From CAWHYG01 sp963833505 (GTDB lineage: Bacteria; Eisenbacteria; RBG-16-71-46; CAIMUX01): 64,000 nt of DNA. Of this stretch, positions 54,968-62,464 are shown piece by piece. The position numbers were made by a program, and so were the translations under genes. The DNA lies in the NCBI GenBank assembly GCA_963833505.1, contig CAWHYG010000007.1:806001-870000 (forward strand), written 5' to 3'. The notes below the pieces were generated by a model. That model worked only from the letters and a program-made list of their open reading frames with translations, was not told the DNA's origin and made no database searches. Every line of letters begins with the position of its first letter. Position 1 is the first letter of the stretch.

Positions 54968-56467
54968 TCAAGCCTCCAGTCCCAGAAGCGCGCGATGCAG
55001 CTTCTGCGCGTCCAGATCGGACCGTGTCGCCTGATAGGCGGCTCGCCCCCGGTAGAGGATCAGGACCCGATCGGAGAGCGCGCGCAGCTCGGTCAGATCC
55101 GCGGTCACGAGCAGGATGGCCGTGCCGCGCGCCCGTTCTTCAAGCAGCCGCTCGTGCAGGAACTGCGTGGCAAGGAGGTCGACGCCGCGGGTCGGGTGAA
55201 CCGCGATCAGAAGCGGCGGCCGGCGGAGCAGCTCGCGCCCGGCGATGAACCGCTGCTGGTTTCCGCCGGAAAGCGCCCGCGCGGGCAGATCGAGCTGCGA
55301 GGGCTTGACGCCGAAGGTGTCGATGATCCGGGCGGCGGCGGCCCGCATCTCCTTCCGATCGAGGCGGAGCCCGCGGCGAAACGGAGGGCTGTCGTGCAGG
55401 CCCAGGACCGCGTTTTCCGAGAGGCTCTCGTCCGGCAGCAAGCCCTCGCGCGCGCGATCGGCCGGTATCAAACCGATCCGGCGGCGGAAGGCGCGAACGC
55501 CGAGCGGCGTGACCGCCTTCCGGAGGAACCGGATCTCGCCCGCTTCCCTCGGAATCTGTCCGAGCAGAGCGCCAACCAGCTCCTTCTGTCCGTTGCCCTC
55601 GACGCCGCCGATGCCGAAGATCTCTCCCTCGCGCACGGTGAAGGAGATGCGCTCAAGCGCCGATGCCGTGTGTCCGGCAGAAAGGTCCTTCACCTCCAGC
55701 ACCGGCTCTCCCGGGATTCTCGCCGGAAACGCGATCTCCTCAGGCGCCTCGCCCCCGATGATCAGAGGGACCAGGGCGGACGCTTCGATCCCGTGCCCCG
55801 AGAGAGTGCCGGTGATGCGTCCGGCCCTGAGCGCGGTGACGCGGTCGGCCAGGGCGATGACTTCGGGAAGCTTGTGGCTCACGAAGATGACGGCGCGCCC
55901 TTCGCGGGAGAGGGTCCGGAGGACGCCGAAGAGCGCCTCGACCTCGGAGGGGGCGAGAACGGCGGTCGGCTCATCGAGAATCAGCACCTTCGATTCCCGG
56001 TGGAGGAGCTTCAGGATCTCGATCCGCTCCTGCTCGCCGACCGAAAGGTCCTCGACCGGCACCTCCAGATTGGTTTTCAGCCCGTATCGTTTCATCAGGT
56101 CGCGGACGCTGCGCGAAGCCCGCCGCGACAGGCGTGCCAGCGCCCGATGGCCGCGGGCGCCCAGGAGGATGTTCTCCATGCCGGTGAGCGTCGGCACGAG
56201 ATTGAAATGCTGCGCGCAGAGCCCGATCCCGAGACCCAGGGAGTAGGCGGGCACGCCCGGCTGAAGAGGCGTGCCGAAGACCATCACGCGCCCGCTGTCG
56301 GGTCGGAGAAACCCCGCCAGGATCGCCATCAGGGTGCTCTTGCCCGCTCCGTTCTCTCCGACCACGGCGTGGATCTCGCCGGGAAAAACGGGAAACGTGA
56401 TCCGATCGCAGGCCAGGATCGGCCCGAAGCGACGGGTGACCGAGATGAACTCGACCGCCGGATTCAA
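54968..56467 (-). CDS. Nucleoside ABC transporter ATP-binding protein, duplicated ATPase
   Basis: Tandem ABC ATPase (499 residues) of the sugar/nucleoside type. First half: VVGENGAGKSTLMAIL, LSVGEQERIEILKLL, VLILDEPTAVL. Second half: a degenerate P-loop GIGGVEGNGQKELVGAL, LSGGNQQRFIAGREL and a reduced Walker B LLIAVHPTRGVD, as is normal for this family. TTG start with GAGG upstream. Located between binding protein and permeases. Confidence 0.92.
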   Translation of the reverse strand: MNPAVEFISVTRRFGPILACDRITFPVFPGEIHAVVGENGAGKSTLMAILAGFLRPDSGRVMVFGTPLQPGVPAYSLGLGIGLCAQHFNLVPTLTGMENILLGARGHRALARLSRRASRSVRDLMKRYGLKTNLEVPVEDLSVGEQERIEILKLLHRESKVLILDEPTAVLAPSEVEALFGVLRTLSREGRAVIFVSHKLPEVIALADRVTALRAGRITGTLSGHGIEASALVPLIIGGEAPEEIAFPARIPGEPVLEVKDLSAGHTASALERISFTVREGEIFGIGGVEGNGQKELVGALLGQIPREAGEIRFLRKAVTPLGVRAFRRRIGLIPADRAREGLLPDESLSENAVLGLHDSPPFRRGLRLDRKEMRAAAARIIDTFGVKPSQLDLPARALSGGNQQRFIAGRELLRRPPLLIAVHPTRGVDLLATQFLHERLLEERARGTAILLVTADLTELRALSDRVLILYRGRAAYQATRSDLDAQKLHRALLGLEA

Positions 56468-56485
56468 CCGACCTCACCCACCGAG

Positions 56486-56700
56486 GCCGCCTGGGACCGT
56501 TGGGACCGGCCGGCCCCACGCCCTGAGACGGCCCGGGACCGCCGCGCCCGACCGGCCTCGCACCACGGGACGGCCCGAGACCACGGGACCGGGCCAGGCG
56601 CATGGAACGGGACGATTCGAAACCGCCGGATCCAACCGACCCCGGTGGACGCAACGGCGCGAGACCGCCGGCTCCGTTCAAGATCGCTCAACGGGACGGC
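56486..56700. repeat. 42-bp tandem repeat array at the 3' end of the BMP lipoprotein gene
   Basis: Exact 42-bp spacing of units starting ACGG/ACGA at 56528, 56570, 56612 and 56654, with partial units on both sides. The last one enters the coding end of the BMP gene, whose stop at 56690-56688 lies inside a unit. Fills the 220-nt gap to the ATPase gene; nothing else seen there. Confidence 0.88.
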
Positions 56701-57758
56701 ACCTGGATCTGCCCGCTGATGATCTGGCGCCGGAGCGCTTCCACCTGGCCGTGGATCTCCGGAGTGATCCAGCGTTGATTGCGCTGGTTGTACACGTAGT
56801 CCAGGCCTCCCTCCTTCAAACCGAGGCTCAGGATCCCGGATCGAAACCGGCCCTGGCGCGCCTGGTCGATCGCGTCGTATACGGCCACATCGACCTTCTT
56901 GATCATGCTGGTCAGCACGAAGCCGGGCGCGACGTCCTCCTGATCCGCGTCCACTCCGATGCCGAGCTTCTTCCGCTCGCGCACCGCCTCGAAGACCCCC
57001 AGGCCGGTCGAGCCGGAGGCGTGGAAGATGATGTCGGCGCCGCCGTCGATCTGGGACAAGGCCAGCTCCTTGCCCTTGGCGGGATTCTTGAACGCCTCGC
57101 CGGTCACGCCGGCGTAGTTCACCAGCACTTTGCCGTCCGGACGAGTGGCGGCGAAACCGGCCCGATAGCCGGCCTCGAACTTGTGGATGAGGGGAATGTC
57201 CATGCCCCCGACCATGCCGACGATGCCGGTCTTCGTCACGAGCCCGGCGATGGCGCCGACGAGATAGGCTCCCTCCTCCTCGCGGAACTTGATCCCGAGG
57301 AGATTCGGCGGGACGGAATCCCCTTCGCTCCAGGTGTAGTCGATGCAGCCGAAGAGCTTCTTCGGGAACTCCCGGGCCACCGCCTTGATGTCGTCGGAGA
57401 AGAGAAAGCCGATCCCGAGGATCAGGCTGTCGGGATTCATGGCGAACTGGCGGAGCGCGGTCTGGCGGTCGGAAGCCTCGGTTGGCTCGACGTACTCGAA
57501 CTGGATCCCGAGCTGGTCACGCGCACGCACGAGGCCGGTGTAGGCGGCGTCGTTGAAGGACTTGTCGCCCAGGCCGCCCACGTCGAAGACGAGGCCGACG
57601 GGATAGCCGCCGCCCGCCTTCTTCTTCGCTCTTCCGCAGCCCGGGACGAGGAGCGAAGCGCCGAGCAGGATCACCAGCGCCGCGACCCAGGGCAGCCGTC
57701 GCCGCCGCGCGCCGGATCGCGGGCGGACCAACGGGATCCGTTCGCGCTCAGGCCCCAT
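56688..57758 (-). CDS. BMP-family nucleoside-binding lipoprotein
   Basis: Substrate-binding component (PnrA/Med family). Signal with LLGASLLVPGC lipobox, then VGLVFDVGGLGDKSFNDAAYTGL, the purine-nucleoside binding core, FREEEGAYLVGAIAG, GMVGGMDIPLIHKFEAG, and IIFHASGSTGLGVFEA. The combination with the PNP gene points to purine nucleosides as substrate. ATG 57758 is chosen for a normal signal length; ATG 57791 is possible. Its last codons are part of a 42-bp repeat. Confidence 0.92.
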   Translation of the reverse strand: MGPERERIPLVRPRSGARRRRLPWVAALVILLGASLLVPGCGRAKKKAGGGYPVGLVFDVGGLGDKSFNDAAYTGLVRARDQLGIQFEYVEPTEASDRQTALRQFAMNPDSLILGIGFLFSDDIKAVAREFPKKLFGCIDYTWSEGDSVPPNLLGIKFREEEGAYLVGAIAGLVTKTGIVGMVGGMDIPLIHKFEAGYRAGFAATRPDGKVLVNYAGVTGEAFKNPAKGKELALSQIDGGADIIFHASGSTGLGVFEAVRERKKLGIGVDADQEDVAPGFVLTSMIKKVDVAVYDAIDQARQGRFRSGILSLGLKEGGLDYVYNQRNQRWITPEIHGQVEALRRQIISGQIQVPSR

Positions 57759-57830
57759 CAGAACCAATGGAACCACCGCGGCGAGAGTCATCGCCGGTCT
57801 TGCCGTCCTCCACCCTACGCATCGCCGTCA

Positions 57831-58559
57831 TCACCGCTCCCCGGGGTCATGCTCGCCGGCAGCCTCGACGCCGCCGGCGACGTCGTCCTCGGCTCCGGCC
57901 CTGTCGCCTCCGGCGTCTTCCTCGTCCGCGCCGGTCCACTTCTCCATCAACACCGAAGCGATCTTGGTCTTGAACAGATCGATCGCCACGCGGTTGTGTC
58001 CGCCTTCAGGAAGGATGACATCGGCGAAGCGTTTGCTCGGCTCCACGAACTGCAGGTGCATCGGCCGCACGAAGTCCTCGTACTGACGCAGCACCGAAGA
58101 GACCGTGCGTCCCCGCTCCTCCACGTCCCGGCGCAACCTGCGGAGAAGCCGGATGTCCGAATCGGTTTCCACGTAGACCTTGATGTCCATGATCTCGCGC
58201 AGCGCGGGATCGGCCAGGATGAGGATGCCCTCGAGGACGATGACGGGCGCGCCGCCGACGCGATGGGTCTCAGGAAGCCGCCGGTGGGTCGCGAAATCGT
58301 AGATCGGCTCCTCGACGTATCCACCCTCCAGCAGGGTCGTGAGATGCGCGAGAAGAAGCTCCGAGTCGAAAGCGTCCGGATGGTCGAAATTGCGGGCGTT
58401 CCGCGCTTTCTCGTCGAGGTGGCGGAGGTCCCGATAGTAGGAATCCTGCTTGACGATGAGGACGCGCGCCGTTCCCAGCGCCTGGTGGATGCGCTCCGCC
58501 ACCAGAGTCTTGCCGGAAGCCGACCCTCCCGCGATCCCGATCAGGATGCCTCTGGGCAT
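57831..58559 (-). CDS. udk: Uridine kinase
   Basis: Phosphorylates uridine/cytidine in pyrimidine salvage. P-loop GIAGGSASGKTLVAERI, KQDSYYRDL, FDHPDAFDSELL, YDFATHRR, VIVLEGILIL and RDVEERGRT are all present. The last 30 residues are acidic and Gly/Ala-rich, beyond the family core. Start overlaps the EutN-like gene end by 19 nt. Fits the nucleoside salvage theme. Confidence 0.94.
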   Translation of the reverse strand: MPRGILIGIAGGSASGKTLVAERIHQALGTARVLIVKQDSYYRDLRHLDEKARNARNFDHPDAFDSELLLAHLTTLLEGGYVEEPIYDFATHRRLPETHRVGGAPVIVLEGILILADPALREIMDIKVYVETDSDIRLLRRLRRDVEERGRTVSSVLRQYEDFVRPMHLQFVEPSKRFADVILPEGGHNRVAIDLFKTKIASVLMEKWTGADEEDAGGDRAGAEDDVAGGVEAAGEHDPGER

Positions 58560-58870
58560 GCCTTCCCCGCTGCTCTGGCCCCGATTCCCGCACCGCCTCG
58601 ACCGGCGGTACCCACCGCGCGCTCATCCCGGTCCACGGAGTCGACCACGCCGACGATGACGGAACGGATCGGTCCCCGAGGCCGCCCCAGAACCTGAGCC
58701 GCTCCGTTGCCCTCCTCCATCACGAGGACCAGGTCGCCCGGGCCGGCATCCACCGTGTCGACCGCCAGGACGCGCCCGCCGTCCCGTTCCACCCAGAGCA
58801 GCCGCGTTCCCTTGAGCGCTTCATGCTTCAGGGTGGCCGTGAGATTGCCCCGTACCCGTCCGACGAACAT
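58541..58870 (-). CDS. EutN/CcmL-family microcompartment vertex protein, solitary
   Basis: Pentameric shell-vertex fold of bacterial microcompartments. From ATG 58870: MFVGRVRGNLTATLKHEALKG, DTVDAGPGDLVLVMEEGNGAAQVLG, SVIVGVVDSVD (each in part), the full family pattern within 80 residues, followed by a Gly/Ala-rich tail overlapping udk. No BMC-domain hexamer, encapsulated enzyme or other shell gene is in the window. It may act outside a compartment or with shell genes elsewhere. An upstream Arg-rich extension of the frame is discarded. Confidence 0.85.
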   Translation of the reverse strand: MFVGRVRGNLTATLKHEALKGTRLLWVERDGGRVLAVDTVDAGPGDLVLVMEEGNGAAQVLGRPRGPIRSVIVGVVDSVDRDERAVGTAGRGGAGIGARAAGKACPEAS

Positions 58871-58881
58871 CGCCGCCCCGG

Positions 58882-59517
58882 TCAGCCTGCGGCCGGACCG
58901 GCCCCGGATTCCGCTTCGTTCAGGCAGGCCACGTACGGAAGTCCGCGGTATTGCTCGTTGAGGTCGAGGCCGTATCCGACGACGTAGGCGTCGGGACAAT
59001 GGAACCCCACGTAGTCGAGGTAGATTCCGAGGGTTCTCCGGTCCCTTTTGTCGAGGAGCGCCGCGATGGAAAGCGACCGGGGGCTCCGCACCGAGAGGAT
59101 GCGGCGGATGTAGTCGAGGGTGAGCCCGGAATCGACGATGTCCTCGACCACGAGGACGTCCCGATCGGTCACGTCCAGATCGAGATCCTTGAGCAGGCGG
59201 ACCGTGCCGGTGGATGCGGTTCCGTCCCCGTAGCTGGAGATGGAGATGAAATCGATCTCGACGTCGCAGGTGATGGCGCGGACCAGATCGGAGAGGAAGA
59301 CGACGGCGCCTTTCAGGATTCCGATCAGGATGGGAGCGCGGCCGAGATAGTCCCGGGAGATTTCTTCCCCCATCTCGGAGACCCGCCGGGCGATCGCCTC
59401 CTGGGTGATCAGGACTTGCGTGGTGCGCCTCCCTTTTGACGGAACCGGCCGGGCGGTCGGCCGGATTGGAGCCCGGCTGAGATTAACCGGGGCGCCTTCT
59501 CGGGAGTCAAGCAACAT
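58882..59517 (-). CDS. hpt: Hypoxanthine phosphoribosyltransferase
   Basis: Purine salvage: hypoxanthine/guanine plus PRPP to IMP/GMP. Core motifs are LIGILKGAVVFLSDLVR, DFISISSYGDGTASTG, the PRPP loop VLVVEDIVDSGLTL and a C-terminal GYGLDLNEQYRGLPYV. The start is unclear. The family begins at TQVLITQEAIARRV, and an AAAGGGAGG lies 6 nt before the ACG codon at 59421, but no ATG/GTG/TTG is there. The coordinate given uses the upstream ATG 59517, which adds 32 non-conserved residues. Supplies the base-recycling step after PNP. Confidence 0.9.
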   Translation of the reverse strand: MLLDSREGAPVNLSRAPIRPTARPVPSKGRRTTQVLITQEAIARRVSEMGEEISRDYLGRAPILIGILKGAVVFLSDLVRAITCDVEIDFISISSYGDGTASTGTVRLLKDLDLDVTDRDVLVVEDIVDSGLTLDYIRRILSVRSPRSLSIAALLDKRDRRTLGIYLDYVGFHCPDAYVVGYGLDLNEQYRGLPYVACLNEAESGAGPAAG

Positions 59518-59534
59518 AATCCGCGCCGCGACCT

Positions 59535-61337
59535 TCAGTCCACTTCTCCCTGGCGGAACCATTGCCGGCGCACACGGTCGAAGTAGACCCAGAGCCACCG
59601 TCCGGCCGCCGTCCGGATGAAGTAGTACCGGCGATGAACGGGGTGCCGCCACCATCCTCCCGAGATCACATAGGGGCCGGCCAGATCCAGCTCCGCGTTT
59701 TCGGGGATTCCCGCGAGACGCCGGAGAGCCGCCGTACGCGCGGATTCACCTCCCGGAACCAACGCGAGCGGGAAGCGGGCGCGCGTCACGGCCGAAGCTT
59801 GCCCCGATTGGGAAGCGCGAACTGAAGTCCCATCGCCCCGGCTTCGATCTTCCCGGATCACGGAGGCCGACTCCGGCTCCGGATGGAGGCGGATCCGCCG
59901 CACCAGAGGCGGCACCCGCACGTGTCTCGGGCGCGCGTCGGACAGGAGGGAGACCGGCTCCCACACGAAACGCGCCTCCGGAAGATGGGCCTCCTGCAGC
60001 CGCACCCGCGCCACGGCTCCATCGCCGAACCGGGCCCGCACGCGCGCCAGAGCGCGCGCTCCCGCCGCCCGATCCCGATGCGGAGCCGCCTGGAAAAGCC
60101 GTCCCTGCTCCCGATCCATCGGCAAGCCCTGAACCTCGAGCTCCAGATCGACGACGCCCGAAGGAAGCGTCACGGCCTCGAGCCGCAGGCGCACGAGATC
60201 GCCGATCTGCGCCGGATCGAGAGTCGGCCGGGCCGGACGGATTCGTTCGATTCGGTCCCGGCTGTCGGCCGGGATGTCGAACGCCTGAGCGCCGAACGAA
60301 TCGCGCGACCTTGGATGCTCCGAAGCGCTCGACCGCTCCCGCGGCTCCGGTGCCTTCGAGACGTTCGTCGGCCCCCGGTCGAGCCTCATGCGCAAGGTCA
60401 GCTCCGAAAGCTCCCGGCCGCGCGCGGACAGCGCCTCCAGCAGATCGTGCAGCTCTCTCTGGACCAGGGCGAGAAGACGGCCGGTGTCGTTCTCCGGATG
60501 GTCGAGGATCACCCTCCGAACCAGCGGCTCGTCCGGAATCTCCGGACGCAGCGAAGGAGAGAGATCGCCGCGCGCGGACAGGTAGAGCCGCCGCGCTTCG
60601 GCCCCGAAACGGCGCAGGATCCCGCCCGCGGGAAGATCCAGGAAACCGCCCAGCGTGTCGATGCCGAGCCGGGCCAGCGCGTCCCGGACCTCGGGATCGA
60701 TCCCGAGTCGATCGATCGCGATCCGCCGGATCGCCCTTGCTTCCTCGGCAGGCTCGGCGAAGACGGCGATGCCGCCGTCCGCCGGCGCGGCCTTCGATCG
60801 TGGAACCGCGCGCCGCCGCCGGCGCGGCCTTCGATGGGAACCGCACCCTGCGGCTGTCCAGACGGCGGCGGCCCGGGCCGCGGCGTAGACGCCGAAACGG
60901 GAAAAGCCGACGGCGAGGGAGGCCTCCAATCCGAGCTGCGCCAGATCGGCGCGGATCAAGGCGGCCCAGCGGCGAAGCGACGGATGCAGCAGCCCCAGCC
61001 CCTCGGTCCCGAGCCAGAAGATTCCGGGTTCGGCTTCCGAAGGCTCGACCTCCGGAGTGTAGAAACGGAGCCGTTCGGCCACCGCCGATGTCTCCGCGGC
61101 GATCTCCGACGGCGGGACCACGGCCGCCCGCAGCTCACGCGACAGCGACAGACCGGCGGCATAGCGCATTCCGGGAAGGATGCCGGAACGCCGCGCCTCC
61201 TCGTTCACCCACCGGAGCGTGCCTTGCGGCTTGTCCTCATCCACCACGGCGGCGGGATGGGATCTCCAGTCCGGATGCTGCCGGAGAAGAAGCTGCAGCG
61301 GAAAAGCCGGCAGGTCAGCACAAGCCATCAGGGCCAC
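59535..61337 (-). CDS. imuB: ImuB-like Y-family polymerase homologue
   Basis: Catalytically dead Y-family polymerase that, in other bacteria, bridges ImuA and DnaE2 in SOS mutagenesis. The N-terminus reads CADLPAFPLQLLLRQHPDW and the second metal-binding site reads FWLGTEGLGLL, both without the acidic residues of active polymerases, as is typical of ImuB. A helix-hairpin segment (LARLGIDTLGGFLDLP) and a little-finger-like domain follow. GTG 61337 is 6 nt after GGAGG; an ATG 9 nt later is possible. Basic insert RRPRRRRRAVPR near residue 170. dnaE2 is not seen here. Its start region is duplicated upstream. Confidence 0.85.
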   Translation of the reverse strand: MALMACADLPAFPLQLLLRQHPDWRSHPAAVVDEDKPQGTLRWVNEEARRSGILPGMRYAAGLSLSRELRAAVVPPSEIAAETSAVAERLRFYTPEVEPSEAEPGIFWLGTEGLGLLHPSLRRWAALIRADLAQLGLEASLAVGFSRFGVYAAARAAAVWTAAGCGSHRRPRRRRRAVPRSKAAPADGGIAVFAEPAEEARAIRRIAIDRLGIDPEVRDALARLGIDTLGGFLDLPAGGILRRFGAEARRLYLSARGDLSPSLRPEIPDEPLVRRVILDHPENDTGRLLALVQRELHDLLEALSARGRELSELTLRMRLDRGPTNVSKAPEPRERSSASEHPRSRDSFGAQAFDIPADSRDRIERIRPARPTLDPAQIGDLVRLRLEAVTLPSGVVDLELEVQGLPMDREQGRLFQAAPHRDRAAGARALARVRARFGDGAVARVRLQEAHLPEARFVWEPVSLLSDARPRHVRVPPLVRRIRLHPEPESASVIREDRSRGDGTSVRASQSGQASAVTRARFPLALVPGGESARTAALRRLAGIPENAELDLAGPYVISGGWWRHPVHRRYYFIRTAAGRWLWVYFDRVRRQWFRQGEVD

Positions 61338-61420
61338 GGAGAACCTCCGGCAGGTCAGCGCAAGCCATCGGACGCTTCCAACAGGTCAGCTCAAGCCATC
61401 AGGGCCACGGAGAACCTCCC
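61311..61420. repeat. Tandem duplication of the imuB ribosome site and start
   Basis: Three copies of CAGGTCAGC-x-CAAGCCATC begin at 61311, 61350 and 61382. The first and third are followed by AGGGCCACGGAGAACCTCC, i.e. on the minus strand GGAGG-TTCTCC-GTG-GCC-CTG-ATG-GCT. The functional copy starts imuB. The upstream one forms the end of imuA and has ATG-GCT-TGA, so initiation there would stop at once. Confidence 0.85.
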
Positions 61421-62099
61421 GTTGGCTCCATCCCGGACCGTGGCGCTTGTCCTTGACCGCCAGGATCTCGAGGGAGTACCGGTGCGGCGCAATCCTCTGA
61501 ATGGATCCTCGGGCTCGCAAGGAGACCAGCGACCCCAGGCCGGAATCCGCTTCTTCTTCCGCGCCGCCGGCTGCCACCCGGGTCAGGCAGAGCAGAGCGG
61601 CTTCATGCCTCCGGCAGAGGGCCGCCAATCGCATGAGCGCAGCGGAGGGCAGCGACGGGTTTCGGCCGACGCCTCCGGCGCGCCTTTCCGGCTCAATCCC
61701 CCGTGGCGGAACTCCCGGGTCTTCCGCGAGATCGAGCAGCACAAATCCGAACGAGCCTGATCGCAGAAGCAGCTCGGCCGCGGCGGCGCCGTCAAGGGCG
61801 GAAGCGAGGCGCAGGATCACGAGCGTCTCGAGATCCACGCCGAAATCGTGCAGATCCGGCGGATACGCCATGGAATCGCCGGTCGCAACGTATGCCGCGG
61901 GTTCGCCGCGCTCCTGAGCCTCCCGGAGGACCCACGCGGCCAGCGTGAAGCCGGCTCCGGCCGGGGAAACGCGCACCTCCGTGATCCGCCCGGCGAGCGT
62001 CTCGAAACGCCAGGCGGGCGCGGGCTTCGGCTCGAGCTGTGGAAGCGGCTCCCGGGCCTCTGCCGCCATCGTCGCCTTGGTCAGAGCAACAGATTCCAT
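61386..62099 (-). CDS. imuA: ImuA-like RecA-related protein
   Basis: Partner of ImuB in inducible mutagenesis; resembles the RecA/SulA-like ImuA family. About 237 residues: FETLAGRITEVRVSPAGAG, AAWVLREAQERGEPAAYVAT, FGVDLETLVILR, LLLRSGSFGFVLLDL and LMRLAALCRRHEAALLCLT reproduce RecA core strands without a good P-loop. ATG 62099 chosen (GGAGG 13 nt upstream); ATG 62069 possible. The C-terminal 12 residues arise from a duplicated imuB start region. Behind a strong promoter with a LexA-like motif. Confidence 0.75.
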   Translation of the reverse strand: MESVALTKATMAAEAREPLPQLEPKPAPAWRFETLAGRITEVRVSPAGAGFTLAAWVLREAQERGEPAAYVATGDSMAYPPDLHDFGVDLETLVILRLASALDGAAAAELLLRSGSFGFVLLDLAEDPGVPPRGIEPERRAGGVGRNPSLPSAALMRLAALCRRHEAALLCLTRVAAGGAEEEADSGLGSLVSLRARGSIQRIAPHRYSLEILAVKDKRHGPGWSQREVLRGPDGLS

Positions 62100-62264
62100 G
62101 ACGCCAGTTACACCTCCAGGGAGCTTTGTCTTCCCGGCCTGCGACCACTCGCGGCCTCCAGATCCGCCGGCTCCGCAGCCGGATCGGAGACGCGGATCCG
62201 GAACCCGATCCGCGCCTGGCGATCGGGTCCGGGAGACGGCCTCAACGTTCGGCTCGACATCCCA

Positions 62265-62293
62265 AGGATACCATACATTCGTTCGTCTGTCAA
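62265..62293 (-). promoter_or_regulatory. Promoter for imuA-imuB with LexA-like motif
   Basis: Minus strand: perfect -35 TTGACA (62293-62288), 17-nt spacer, -10 TATCCT (62270-62265). The spacer contains CGAACGAATGTATG, resembling the CGAAC-N4-GTTCG SOS box in one half and partly in the other. SOS control would fit the genes but is inference, since LexA sites differ between phyla. Confidence 0.6.
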
Positions 62294-62310
62294 TCTGAAC
62301 AGGATAATTG

Positions 62311-62340
62311 TTTGCCGCGTCGACAATTCTCACTTACGAT
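62311..62340 (+). promoter_or_regulatory. Promoter for the papain-like protein gene
   Basis: TTTGCC (62311-62316), 18-nt spacer, TACGAT (62335-62340). The block 62301-62415 is repeated at 63889-64000, where the -10 is a perfect TATAAT, so both elements are conserved between copies. It lies divergent to the imuA promoter, 18 nt away. Confidence 0.55.
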
Positions 62341-62464
62341 GAGATCGGCGTGAGCAAAGGCCCAGACCGTCTTTGCCCGCCGATCCCCTCTCGAGCATCA
62401 ATCGGAATCCTCCAGCGCCTTCCGCAAACGCTTGGAGGCCACATAATCCAGGAGGTCCAGGGTC

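Noticed and set aside
61401..61411. ATG-GCT-TGA at the imuA end as a selenocysteine codon (functional copy has TGT)
   Set aside because: A further stop follows after 12 codons and the segment is a duplicated non-coding start region.
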